From NCBI GenBank assembly GCA_039707655.1, contig CM077666.1, positions 287,049,166 through 287,113,165 of the forward strand: DNA of 64,000 nucleotides, given 5' to 3'. This stretch comes from Elymus sibiricus. Taxonomy: Eukaryota > Streptophyta > Magnoliopsida > Poales > Poaceae. Below the pieces are notes generated by a model. That model searched no databases. It was not told the DNA's origin and worked only from the letters and a program-made list of their open reading frames with translations. Below, in pieces: positions 33,011 to 44,239 of the stretch; position 1 is the first letter of the stretch; each line of letters starts with the position of its first letter. Position numbers and translations under genes: made by a program.

Positions 33011-36000
33011 ATGGCTCGCCGTCCCCAGACAGTTCTTCAGCAATGGAATCTGCAGCGGGGATATCATCGTCCTCGGATAACTCTTCTCTTCAGCGACGGA
33101 GTTCGTGGCAGGGACATCTTCGTCCCTGGCCAGCTCTTCGCGTTTGGCAGCATCGTGTTATACGCCGATCCGACCGGTCACCTCGACCAGGTCGGCAACT
33201 TTGCCCCCGAGCAGGAAATCAGGTTCGGCGGCCTTCAGTTCGTCGCCGACGCTCGAGGCGATTTGATCTTTACTGGGTTCTCGGCCTCACCCGAGGAACC
33301 CACCAACCCCGAGGCCTTGACTTCGGATCCCCTCTCCGCCCCAGTCCTCGGGGCGGGCCTCGGATCGGACCTGACCTTGAGTTTGGCTCCAACCCCAGTG
33401 CCGGAGAACCAGGGGTCACCCTTGGCCGAGCACACTCCCGTCAACCACGCGCCGAAGCTCAACTCCAGGGACCGTCCGAACATAGACCCGGTGGATCCCT
33501 CGATTTTAAGCGAGATGCTGGACCGGATCCAGATGATAAATATCGCGGACGGCCCGTCCTCGGACCAGGAGCAGGTCGGACAGGATGCCGGCCGCGGGGA
33601 ATTTTGCGTCCCACCCACCACCCACTTGGTAGCCACTGTCGAAGATTTAACCGACACGCTGGACTACGCCTCTGAGGAGGCTGACTACATGGACGAGGAC
33701 ATGGACGTCCCGCCCTCCACGGACACCTTCCTTGCCACTACAAATACTGGAAAGTGGACCGCCACCTCCAATTATGATGTCTACATGGTTGACACCCCCG
33801 TGAAGGACGGTGACATAACCAACAAAGGCGGCGACGACACCACCGAAGACCCGCCCAGACGCCGATGACGGCGAGCCAGAGGGCGGGGGAAGGGCAAGGA
33901 AAATCACACAGACACAAATGACACCGGAGCTAACGAGACTCCGGATAATTTGGGGGAGCTCGGCGACAACACGCCCGAGCAACGACCTAACTCCCCTGAA
34001 GGGCATGAGGACCATGGTGACCCCGAGGACCTCGATGATTCCGAGGACAGTAATTACCTCCCCCCATCCGAAGAGGAAGATAGCCTCGGACCCAAGGACT
34101 TTATCGTCCCAGAGGATCCCCTGGCACAAGAAACATTCAAACGGCAACTCATTGCCACTGCCCGAAGCTTAAAGATGAAACAACAACAGCTCAGGGCCGA
34201 GCAGGATACACTCAACGATAGATGGACGATGGTCCTAGCCGCCGAAGAAGGCCTCGACGATTAACGTCAGGGCCAATATAGGAGTTATCCGCGGCGGCGC
34301 CTCCTTCCAGACTTCGAGGATGAGGCCTTCGAGCCCGTACCTCCCAGACAAACTTACGCAGATCAGCCCGACCGGCCCCCTTGAGGACGAGATAGGCCGG
34401 CTGTGGAAGCCGAGCTCCCACCCGCGCCCCCTCGAGGACGAGACAGCACGGCTGGAGAAGCTGAATACCCACCCGCGCCCCCTCGAGGACGAAATAGAGC
34501 GGCCGGAGAAGCCAAACTCCCACCCGTGCCCCCTCGAGGACGGGATAGGACGGCCAGGGAAGCCGAATACCAACTCGTGCCTTCTCGCCGAGCAGGCAAA
34601 GACCCGGTTCAACCGGATAACCAATACGATCTGCGCCACGACCTGAACACACGAGTGATTCAGTCGAGGTCCATCTATGGACCCACAGGATACGCACCCG
34701 CTGGACGGGACGGATACCAGGCCTGGCACGATAGAAACGACAGTGCTCGGGATCAGCACCGTGCCCGGATGACAACTGATCTTCGGCGCGACGCGGCCCG
34801 GGCCAGGGGCGCCGCACACCCAATGTGTTTTACTGACGAGGTGATGCAGCATCAGTTCCCCGAGGGGTTTAAACCCGTTAATATAGAATCCTACGATGGG
34901 ACAACTGACCCAGCTGTGTGGATTGCGGATTTTCTTCTCCACATTCATATGGCTCGAGGAGATGATCTCCATGCTATCAAGTACTTAGCACTGAAACTTA
35001 AGGGACCGGCCAGGCATTGGCTGAACAGCCTACCCGAAAACTCCATCGGGAGCTGGGAAGAACTCGAAGATGCATTCCGAGCTAACTTTCAGGGCACCTA
35101 CGTTCGACCACCGGACGCCGATGACCTGAGCCATTTTATCCAACAGCCCAGAGGGTCAGCCCGACAATTCTGGAACCGGTTCTTGACCAAGAAGAACCAG
35201 ATCGTCGACTGTCCGGACGCCGAAGCAATTGCGGCATTCAAACACAGTATCAGGGACGAGTGGCTCGCTCGCCAGCTCGGCCAAGACAAGCCAAGAACAA
35301 TGTCGGCCCTTACTTCTCTCATGACCGGCTTTTGCGCGGGTGAGGATAGCTGGTTAGCTCGTCGAAGCAACCACCCCGAAGACCCCGGTACTTCAGAGAC
35401 CCGGGACGGGAATGGCAAACCCCGGCGCAATAGGAACAACAAGCGCCGACACTCACACAAGGGCGGTGAAGCCGATGACGCAGCGGTGAACGCCGGATTC
35501 AGCGGCTCAAAATCGGGACAGCGGAGAAAACCCTCTAAAGGGAACCAAGATGGCCCGTCTGCGCTGGACAAAATATTGGATAGGCCCTGCCAGATTCACG
35601 GCACCCCCGACAAGCCAGCTAACCACACCAACCGTCACTGTTGGGTAATCAAGCAGGCCGGCAAGGCCACAGCCGAAGAACAGAGCAAGGGCCCCCGCAG
35701 TGAGGACGACGACGAACCTCGCGGGCCGAACAATGGAGGCCAAAAACAGTTCCCTTCGGAGGTCAAAATCGTGAACATGATCTACGTCACGCATATAACA
35801 AAGAAGGAGCGGAAACGCGCGCTTCGGGATGTTTACGCCTTAGAGCCGGTAGCCCCGAAATTCAACCCTTGGTCGGCTTGCCCGATCACTTTCGACCGTC
35901 GAGATCATCCGACCAGTATACACCATGGAGGAACGGCGGCTTTGGTACTTGACCCCATCGTGGACGGATTTCACCTCACTAGAGTCCTAATGGACGGAGG

Positions 36001-36493
36001 TAGCAGTCTTAACCTGCTTTACACAGATACAGTGAGGAAGATGGGGATCGACCCGTCAAGGATCAAACCCAGCACCACCACCTTTAAAGGTGTAATACCT
36101 GGCGTCGAGGCACGCTGCTCGGGATCCGTGACTTTGGAAGTAGTCTTCGGCTCGCCCGACAACTTCTGTGCCGAGGACTTGATCTTCGATATCGTTCCTT
36201 TCCGCAGTGGTTATCACACACTCCTCGGACGGACCGCCTTCGCTCGCTTTAACGCCGTTCCGCACTATGCGTACCTGAAGCTGAAGATGCCAGGACCAAG
36301 GGGTGTTATTACCATTAACGGTAATACCGAGCGCTCGCTCCGAACAGAGGAACACACTGTGGCTCTCGCCGCCGAAGTCCAAGCTGCCGAAGAGGCGTCG
36401 CAATCCCAGTCCACTGTCAAGACACTGGACACATGCAAGCGCTCCCGAGCTGCAGCCTCGGTCCCGGCGCGCTCCCATGCTCCACCCAAATAG
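33011..36493 (+). pseudogene. Gypsy gag-protease, one frame with three nonsense codons
   Basis: From the ATG at 33011 (MARRPQTVLQQW; an upstream in-frame ATG at 32993 is also possible) a single frame runs to 36493, broken only by stops at 33866, 34262 and about 34381. The N-terminal part is acidic. A Pro/Arg-rich tandem repeat is at 34391-34600. The capsid-like gag domain follows (DGTTDPAVWIADFLLHI, ALKLKGPARHWLNSLPE, ELEDAFRANFQGTY, GSARQFWNRFL, AFKHSIRDEWLARQLG). The C-terminal part has the protease-like VLMDGGSSLNLLY and the conserved GRTAFARFNAVPHYAYLKLK. The frame ends there with no pol. The three stops would block a full-length product. Confidence 0.88.
34391..34600 (+). repeat. about 60-bp tandem repeat in gag (Pro/Arg-rich)
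   Basis: Three and a half units of about 60 bp, each containing CCCCCTCGAGGACG-like sequence and each encoding about 20 residues built around PPxPPRGRD followed by an AEAEx(L/Y) segment. The units differ by several bases. Reverse-frame ORFs through this stretch are repeat shadows. Confidence 0.8.
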
Positions 36494-37097
36494 GGATACG
36501 CGCCCCACAACACGGCCCACCTAGTCGCGAAATACGTGCCTCGCGTGCACAATTTCGCACTCAAAATTCCATGGGCAGTTGTGGGGACACAGCAAACAAA
36601 AGGTCTAGAGCTCGGTTTGACCGACCAATGGCCACCAAATGTCTTCAAATCGACATCAACAATGGGCACCATCTAGGGCCCGATCAGTGTCCAGCTGATA
36701 TACCACGGCGACTTCTCAAAACCCTTTTTCAAGGGCTCGCCCGCCAAAGATTACTTCTTCCGCCGAATACACGGCGGACAGCTTCGCTTCCACGACAGAT
36801 TCTTGACGAGCAAAGGCGCAGACGTGCAGCAGGGCGTAGTAGGGACATCAAACCACTCATGGAAGCCCTGTGTAAACCTTTACTCTCAATATATACATTC
36901 CTTTGAAGTATCTATTTAAGCTACTTCGGCAATACGGATTGTACGGTTGGACGTCACACATTCAAAGGAAGTAAAGACCACTTTATTATGGTATACTCGT
37001 GCAGTCATTCACGTTGCATATTCCTTTCCGCCTTTTTCCGCCGAAGTACACTATCACGATACATTTATTTTAAACCGGCTAATAGACCGGGGGCTCG
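36494..37097 (+). other. noncoding part of the pol-less Gypsy, left of the nested Copia
   Basis: No pol motif in any frame. It ends with the duplication GCTCG (37093-37097) at the Copia insertion. Confidence 0.6.
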
Positions 37098-38927
37098 TGT
37101 TGGGGAACGTTGCATGGGAAACAAAAATTTTCCTACGCACACACAAGATCTATCCATGGTGATGAGCATCTACGAGAGGGAGAGTGAATCTACATACCCT
37201 TGTAGATCGCTAAGCGGAAGCGTTAAGAAACGCGGTTGATGTAGTCGAACGTCTCCGCGATCCAAATCGCAAGTCGTCCCTCGATCCGATCACGAACTAG
37301 TGCCGAACGGACGGCACCTCCGCGTTCAACACACGTACGGCTTGATGACGCCTTCACCTCCTCGATCCAGCGAGCGATGATGAAGTAGTAGATGAGTTCC
37401 GGCAGCACGACGGCGTGGTGATGTTGGTGAGGAACAATCTCTGCAGGGCTTCGCCAAGCACTACGGAGATTATGACGGGAGAACTAGAGGGTTAGGGTTG
37501 CCGACACACGGCTTGGGAAATCTTAATGTGTCCCGTGTGCTAGCCCTGCCCCTCTATTTATATGTTGAGCCTTGGGGTCTAAACTTGGAGTAAAAGCCTC
37601 CTCCAGGTCGGTTTTGCCCGCACAAGGTCGGTTTGGCCCGCAGGGAAAGAGTCCAACTCGGATCCCTGCAGTACCGCGCACAAGAGGTAGTACCGCTTAC
37701 GATAAGCGGTAGTACCGCTTACGATAAGCGGTAGTACCGCCCGTAGCGGTAGTACCGCTTACGATAAGCGGTAGTACCGCCCCAGACGCCAGCGAAACTT
37801 CCTTTTGCACCTTGCCTAAGCCTCGTGGGCTTTACCCCTTGGCCCAAATAAAGTGTTCTCGTATCCGAACATTTCGGGAAACATCCGGAACCTCTTCCAG
37901 TGAATTCCGGAACCCTTCCGGAAACCAAAACACTATTATCACATATATCAATCTTTACCTCCGGACTCTTTCGGAGATCCTCGTCATGTCCGGGATCTTA
38001 TCCGGGACTCCGAACAACCTTCGGTCACCAACAAAATAACTCAACTATACTAATCGTCACCAAACGTTAAGTGTGTAGACCCTGCGGGTTCGAGAACTAT
38101 GTAGACATGACCGAGACACCTCTACGATCAATAACCAATAGCGGGACCTGGATGCCCATATTGGCTCCTACATATTCTACGAAGATCTTTATCGGTCGAA
38201 CCTCTATGTCAAGGATTCAGTTAATCCCGTATACTGTTCCCTTTGTTCTTCGGTATGTTACTTGCCCGAGATTCGATCGTCGGTATCTCTATACCTAGTT
38301 CAATCTCGTTACCGGCAAGTCTCTTTACTCGTTCCATAATACAAGATCTCGTGGCTAACACTTTAGTCACATTGCTTGCAAGGCTCATTGTGATGTTGTA
38401 TTACCGAGTGGGCCCTGAGATACCTCTCCGTCACACGGAGTAACAAATCCCAGTCTTGATCCATGCCAACCCAACAGAAACCCTCGGAGATACCTGTAGA
38501 GCACCTTTATAGTCACCCAGTTACGTTGCGACGTTTGATACACACAAGGTACTCCTCCGATGTCAGGGAGTTGCATGATCTCATGGTCATAGGAACAGAT
38601 ACTTGACATGCAGAAAACAATAGCAATAAACTGACACGATCAAATGCTACGTCCTTAGTTTGGGACTTGTCCATCACATCATTCTCCTAATAATGTGATC
38701 CCGTTATCAAATGACATCTCATGTCAATGGCTAGGAAACCTTAACCATCTTTGATCAACGAGCTAGTCAACTAGAGGCTTACTAGGGACACAGTGTTGTC
38801 TATGTACCCACACATGTATTTGAGTTTCCAATCAATACAATTATAGCATGGATAATAAACGATTATCATGAACAAGGAAATATAATAATAACCAATTTAT
38901 TATTGCCTCTAGGGCATATTTCCAACA
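37098..38927 (-). repeat. 3' LTR of the complete Copia
   Basis: 1830 bp. TATAAATA (minus) is at 37555-37562. It contains one more unit of the 22-bp repeat than its partner, which explains the length difference of exactly 22 bp. Confidence 0.95.
37675..37782 (-). repeat. palindromic GCGGTAGTACCGC tandem array in the 3' LTR
   Basis: Units of 22 bp (CTTACGATAAGCGGTAGTACCG on the plus strand, quoted here as CTTACGATAA then GCGGTAGTACCG), partly interrupted by a variant unit CCCGTAGCGGTAGTACCG. GCGGTA and TACCGC are inverted around one base, so each unit can fold. The 5' LTR equivalent (44817-44903) has one unit fewer. Confidence 0.85.
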
Positions 38928-38938
38928 GTCTCCCACTT
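38928..38938 (-). other. polypurine tract of the complete Copia
   Basis: AAGTGGGAGAC on the minus strand directly before the 3' LTR. This is the expected site for plus-strand DNA priming. Confidence 0.75.
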
Positions 38939-38977
38939 GCACTAGAGTCAATAATCTAGTTCACATCACTATGTGAT

Positions 38978-39760
38978 TTACATTGTAATGAATCGAACAC
39001 CCATGCAGTTCTGGTGTTGTTCATGCTTAGCCCTTGGAAGAGGTTTAGTCATCGGATCTGCAACATTCAGATCCGTGTGTACTTTGCAAATATTTATGTC
39101 GTCCTCCTTGATATAATCGCGGATGGAATTGAAACGTTGCTTTATGTGTCTGGTCCTCTTGTGAAATCTTGGTTCCTTGGCTAGAGCAATGGCACCAGTA
39201 TTATCACAAAACAGAGTCATTGGGTTAAGCGCACTAGGCACTACTCCAAGATCTGTCATGAACTCCTTCATCCAGACACCTTCCTTCGCCGCCTCCGAGG
39301 CAGCGATGTACTCCGCTTCGCATGTAGAATCAGCTACCACGCTTTGCTTGGAACTGCACCAGCTAACCGCACCCCCATTAAGAATAAATACGTATCTGGT
39401 TTGCGACTTAGAGTCATCCGGATCAGTGTCAAAGCTTGCATCGACGTAACCCTTTACAACGAGCTCTTGATCACCTCCATAAACGAGAAACATGTCCTTA
39501 GTCCTTTTCAGGTACTTCAGGATATTCTTGACCACCGTCCAGTGTTCCATTCCTGGATCACTTTGAAACCTTCCGACCATACTTATGGCAAGGCTGACAT
39601 CGGGTCTTGTGCACAGCATTGCATACATGATAGAGCCTATGGCTGAAGCATAGGGGATGACACTCATCTTTTCTCTATCTTCTGCAGTCACTGGGCATTG
39701 AGTCTTACTCAACTTCACACCTTGCAATACAGGCAAGAACCCCTTCTTGGACTGATCCAT
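38978..39760 (-). pseudogene. Copia reverse-transcriptase end and RNase H (out of frame with the upstream ORF)
   Basis: 260 codons beginning at the frameshift. It has the RT connection (VKLSKTQCPVTAEDREKM, YASAIGSIMYAMLCTRPD), then RNase H with VKGYVDASFDTDPDDSKS (first Asp), CEAEYIAASEAAKEGVWMKE (Glu), LFCDNTGAIALAKEP (Asp) and the C-terminal HIKQRFNSIRDYI. Otherwise it is intact to the stop at 38978, 40 bp from the polypurine tract. Confidence 0.9.
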
Positions 39761-42700
39761 TTGAACTTCTTCAAAACTTTGTCAAGGTATGTGCTTTGTG
39801 AAAGTCCTATTAAGCGTCTCGATCTATCTCTGTAGATCTTGATGCCTAATATGAAAGCAGCTTCTCCTAGGTCCTTCATTGAAAAACTCTTGTTCAAATA
39901 TTCCTTCACGCCTTCCAACATTTCTATATTGTTTCCAATCAGCAATATGTCATCCACATATAATATTAGAAACGCTATAGAGCTCCCACTCACTTTCTTG
40001 TAAATACAAGCTTCTCCGTAAACTTGTATAAACTCGAACGCTTTGATCACCTCATCAAAGCGAAGATTCCAACTCCGAGATGCTTGCACCAGTCCATAAA
40101 TGGATCGCTGGAGTTTGCAAACTTTGTCAACATTTTCTGGATCGACAAAACCTTCTGGTTGCATCATATACAACTCTTCCTTAAGGAAACCGTTAAGGAA
40201 CGCTGTTTTGACATCCATCTGCCAAATTTCATAATCGAAAAAGGCAGCTATTGCTAACATGATTCTGACGGACTCAAGCATCGCTACGGGTGAGAAGGTC
40301 TCATCGTAGTCAACTCCTTGAACTTGTGAAAAACCCTTTGCCACAAGTCGAGCTTTATAGACGGTGACATTACCGTCCGCGTCCGTCTTCCTCTTAAAGA
40401 TCCATTTGTTCTGAATGGCCTTACGCCCTTCAGGTAATACTTTCAAAGTCCATACTTTGTTTTCATACATGGATCCCATCTCGGATTTCATGGCCTCCAA
40501 CCATTTCTCGGAATCCGGGCCCATCATCGCTTCTCCATAGCTCGTAGGTTCATCGTTGTCCAACAACATGACCTCTAAGACAGGGTTGCCGTACCACTCA
40601 GGAGCAGTACGCGTCCTTGTCGACCTACGAGGTTCGATAGCAACTTGATCCAAAGCTTCATGATCATCATCATTAACTTCCTCTTCAGCTGATGTAGGCT
40701 CTACAGAAACATCTTTCTGTGCTGCGCTACTCTCAGGTTGAAGTAACGGTTCAACAACCTCATCAAGTTCTATCTTCCTCCCACTCAATTCTTTCGAGAG
40801 AAACTCTTTCTCAAGAAATGATCCGTTTTTAGCGACAAACACTTTGCCTTCGGATCTGAGATAGAAGGTATACCCAACTGTCTCTTTTGGGTATCCTATG
40901 AAGACGCATTTCTCCGCTTTGGGTTCCAGCTTTTCAGGCTGAAGCTTTTTGACATAAGCATCACATCCCCAAACTTTAAGAAACGACAGCTTTGACTTCT
41001 TGCCAAACCAAAGTTCATATGGCGTCGTCTCAACGGATTTTGATGGTGCCCTATTTAAAGTGAATGCAGCTGTCTCTAATGCATAACCCCAAAACGATAG
41101 TGGCAAATCAGCAAGAGACATCATAGATCGCACCATATCCAATAAGGTTCGATTACGACGTTCGGACACACCATTACGCTGTGGTGTTCCAGGCGGTGTC
41201 AGTTGTGAAACAATTCCACATTGTCTTAAGTGACTGCCAAACTCATAACTCAGATATTCTCCTCCTCGATCAGATCGTAGGAATTTAATCTTCTTGTTAC
41301 GATGATTCTCAACTTCACCCTGAAATTGTTTGAACTTTTCAAATGTTTCAGACTTGTGTTTCATTAAGTAAATATACCCATATCTACTTAAGTCATCAGT
41401 GAAGGTGAGAAAGTAACGATAACCACCGCGCGCCTCAATGCTCATCGGACCGCACACATCAGTATGTATGATTTCCAATAAGTCACTTGCTCGTTCCATT
41501 GTTCCAGAGAACGGTGTTTTAGTCATCTTGCCCATGAGGCATGGCTCACATGTGTCAAGTGATTCAAAATCAAGTGACTCCAAAAGTCCATCAGCATGGA
41601 GCTTCCTCATGCGTTTTATGCCAATATGACCTAAACGGCAGTGCCACAAGAAAGTGGTATTATCATTATCAATTCTACATCTTTTGGCATCAATGTTATG
41701 AACATGTGTATCATTACTATCGAGATTCAATAAGAATAAACCCCTCACATTGGGTGCATGACCATAAAAGATATTACTCATATAAATAGAACAACCATTA
41801 TTCTCTGATTTAAATGAGTAACCGTCTCGCAATAAACAAGATCCAGATATAATGTTCATGCTTAACGCAGGCACTAAATAACAATTATTCAGGTTCATCA
41901 CTAATCCCAATGGTAATCGAAGAGCGAGCGTGCCGACGGCGATCACATCAACCTTGGAACCATTTCCCACGCGCATCGTCACTTCGTCCTTTGCCAGCCT
42001 CCGTCTATTCCGCAGTTCCTGTTTTGAGTTGCAAATATGAGCAACCGCACCGGTATCAAATACCCAGGCACTACAACGAGAGTTGGTAAGGTACACATCA
42101 ATAACATGTATATCATATATACCTTGTTTGTTGTTGGCCGCCTTCTTGTCAGCCAAATACTTGGGGCAGTTCCGCTTCCAGTGTCCAGTTCCCTTGCAAT
42201 GAAAGCACACAGTTTCTGGTTTGGGTCCAGCCTTGGGTTTCTTCACGAGAGGAGCAACTGCTTTGCCACTCTTCTTGGAGTTACCCTTCTTACCCTTGCC
42301 ATTTTTCTTGAAACTAGTGGTTTTATTGACCATCAACACTTGATGCTCCTTCTGAATTTCAGACTCAGCGGCTTTCAGCATCGCAAACAGCTCGGCGACT
42401 GACTTGTTCATCCCGTGCATGTTATAGTTCAACACGAAGCTCTTGTAGCTAGGTGGCAATGATTGAAGAACTCTGTCAGTGATAGCCTCTGGCGGAAGGG
42501 GCATCCCCAATTCAGCCAGACGGGTGGAGTACCCAGACATTCTGAGCACGTGATCACTGATAGACCCGTTCTCCTCCATCTTGCAAGCATAGAACTTATC
42601 AGAGATCTCATATCTCTCGATCCGGGCATTCTTCTGAAAGATAAACTTCAACTCCTGGAACATCTCATATGCTCCATGACGTTCAAAACGTCTTTGAAGT

Positions 42701-42960
42701 CCCGGTTCTAAGCCATACAATATTGCACATTGAACTATTGAGTAATCTTCAGAACGAGCCTGCCAGGCGTTCACAACGTCTAGAGACTCAACTGGAGCGG
42801 GTGGATCACCAAGCGGTGCATCAAGGACATAAGCCTTCTGGGAAGCCATAAGGATAATCCTTAGATTACGGGCCCAGTCCACAAAGTTACTTCCATCATC
42901 TTTCAACTTAGCTTTCTCTAGGAACGCATTAAAATTCAGGGGTGCTACTGCGCGAGCCAT
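39715..42960 (-). CDS. Copia Gag-Pol polyprotein (Gag, protease, integrase, most of RT)
   Basis: The frame starts at the ATG at 42960 (MARAVAPLNF) and is open for 1081 codons. It contains the Gag/UBN2 region (residues about 1-210), a Lys-rich linker, a CCHC knuckle at 252-265 (CFHCKGTGHWKRNC), protease VFDTGA at about 300, GAG-pre-integrase (LWHCRLGHIG), the integrase core (HTDVCGP, FLRSDRGGEYLS, TPQRNGVSERRNRTLLDM), a proline- and acid-rich linker, and RT (NKWIFKRKTDADGN, ARLVAKGFSQVQGVDY, QMDVKTAFLNG, catalytic LYVDDILLIG). The order integrase before RT is the Copia order. Near 39760 a one-base deletion shifts the frame, adding about 15 unrelated residues; the rest continues at 38978-39760. 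The copy could be complemented in trans but is not itself coding-competent. Confidence 0.95.
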   Translation of the reverse strand: MARAVAPLNFNAFLEKAKLKDDGSNFVDWARNLRIILMASQKAYVLDAPLGDPPAPVESLDVVNAWQARSEDYSIVQCAILYGLEPGLQRRFERHGAYEMFQELKFIFQKNARIERYEISDKFYACKMEENGSISDHVLRMSGYSTRLAELGMPLPPEAITDRVLQSLPPSYKSFVLNYNMHGMNKSVAELFAMLKAAESEIQKEHQVLMVNKTTSFKKNGKGKKGNSKKSGKAVAPLVKKPKAGPKPETVCFHCKGTGHWKRNCPKYLADKKAANNKQGIYDIHVIDVYLTNSRCSAWVFDTGAVAHICNSKQELRNRRRLAKDEVTMRVGNGSKVDVIAVGTLALRLPLGLVMNLNNCYLVPALSMNIISGSCLLRDGYSFKSENNGCSIYMSNIFYGHAPNVRGLFLLNLDSNDTHVHNIDAKRCRIDNDNTTFLWHCRLGHIGIKRMRKLHADGLLESLDFESLDTCEPCLMGKMTKTPFSGTMERASDLLEIIHTDVCGPMSIEARGGYRYFLTFTDDLSRYGYIYLMKHKSETFEKFKQFQGEVENHRNKKIKFLRSDRGGEYLSYEFGSHLRQCGIVSQLTPPGTPQRNGVSERRNRTLLDMVRSMMSLADLPLSFWGYALETAAFTLNRAPSKSVETTPYELWFGKKSKLSFLKVWGCDAYVKKLQPEKLEPKAEKCVFIGYPKETVGYTFYLRSEGKVFVAKNGSFLEKEFLSKELSGRKIELDEVVEPLLQPESSAAQKDVSVEPTSAEEEVNDDDHEALDQVAIEPRRSTRTRTAPEWYGNPVLEVMLLDNDEPTSYGEAMMGPDSEKWLEAMKSEMGSMYENKVWTLKVLPEGRKAIQNKWIFKRKTDADGNVTVYKARLVAKGFSQVQGVDYDETFSPVAMLESVRIMLAIAAFFDYEIWQMDVKTAFLNGFLKEELYMMQPEGFVDPENVDKVCKLQRSIYGLVQASRSWNLRFDEVIKAFEFIQVYGEACIYKKVSGSSIAFLILYVDDILLIGNNIEMLEGVKEYLNKSFSMKDLGEAAFILGIKIYRDRSRRLIGLSQSTYLDKVLKKFKWISPRRGSCLYCKV

Positions 42961-44226
42961 GATCTACAACATAAATATTGCAAAGACAACTTAGACTATT
43001 GTTCTAGATAATGAGTTTAGTTAATCATATTACTTAAAAACTCCCACTCAAATTGACATCCCTCCGATCATTCGAGTGTAACATGATCCAAATCCACCAA
43101 CTCAAGTCCGATCATCACGTGAGTTGAGGTGGTTTCAATGGTGAACATCTTCATGTTGATCATATCTACTATATGACTCATGTTCGACCTTTCGGTCTCT
43201 TGTGTTCCGAGGCCATGTCTGTACATGCTAGGCTCGTCAAGTTTAACCCGAGTGTTCCGCACGTGTAACATGGCTTACACCCGTTGTATGTGAACGTAGA
43301 GTCTATCACACCCGATCATCACGGCGTGTCTCGAAACGACGAACTTTCGCAACGGTGCACACTTGGGGAGAACACAATTTATCTTGAAATTTAAGTGAGG
43401 GATCACCTTATAATGCTACCGCCGTCTTAAGCAAAATAAGATGCATAAAAGGATTAACATCACATGCAAATCATAAGTGACATGATATGGCCATGAACTT
43501 GTGCTTTTGATCTCCATCTCCAAAGCACCGGCATGATCTCCATCGTCACTGGCATGACACCATGATCTCCATCATCTTGATCTCCATCAACGTGTCGCCA
43601 TGAGGTTGTTGCGCCGACTGTTGCTTCCACGACTATTGCTAACGTTTAGCGATAAAGTAAAGCATTACATAGCGCTTAATGATTGACACGTAGGTCATAC
43701 AATAATTAAAGACAACTCTATGGCTCCTGCCAGTTGCCGTACTCATCGACATGCAAGTCGTGATATTCTATACAACACATGATCATCTCATACATCACAT
43801 ATATCTCATCATGTAATTGGCCATATCACATCACAACATACCCTGCAAAAACAAGTTAGACGTCCTCTAATTGTTGTTGCAAATTTTACGTGGCTGCTAC
43901 GGGTTTGCAAGAACCGTTCTTACCTACGCAAAACCACAACGTGGTGTAGTGATTGCTTTTTGATCTTCTAAAAGAACCCTCTTCATTGAAATCGATTCAA
44001 CTAAAGTGAGAGAGACAGACACCCGCTAGCCATCTTTATGCAACGAAGTTACATGTCAGTTGAAGGAACCTGTCTCGCGTAAGCGTACGCGTAATGTTGG
44101 TCCGGGCCGCTTCATCTCACAATACCGCCGAATCAAACATCAACTAGTAACGGCAAGCAATATGTATACACCCATGCCCACAACTCGTTTGTGTTCTACT
44201 AGAGATCTCATCTACGCATAGACCTA
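42961..44226 (-). other. untranslated leader of the complete Copia
   Basis: About 1.27 kb between primer site and gag, homologous to the leaders at 1-1031 and 6833-8066. A short ORF (43068-43271) matches one at 6965-7183 in the other copy (shared residues KLDEPSMY, HGLGTQETERSNM). It may be an upstream ORF or simply follow from nucleotide similarity. Confidence 0.65.
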
Positions 44227-44239
44227 GCTCTGATACCAC
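44227..44239 (-). other. primer-binding site (initiator tRNA-Met) of the complete Copia
   Basis: GTGGTATCAGAGC on the minus strand, immediately next to the 5' LTR. TGGTATCAGAGC is the classic plant Copia primer site. Confidence 0.9.

Noticed and set aside
33043..33675. ORF of 210 codons in a second frame over gag
   Set aside because: A shadow of the gag frame with Arg/Ser-rich, non-protein-like composition; the gag frame continues through with the capsid domain downstream.
34391..34600. CRISPR-like array
   Set aside because: The repeats are adjacent, in-frame coding units within gag in a plant genome, with no spacers.
34212..34972. Minus-strand ORFs of 203 and 245 codons over gag
   Set aside because: They are the reverse reading of the 60-bp tandem repeat and capsid region, with repetitive residues and no splice or promoter context, unlike the antisense gene at 46759-49990.
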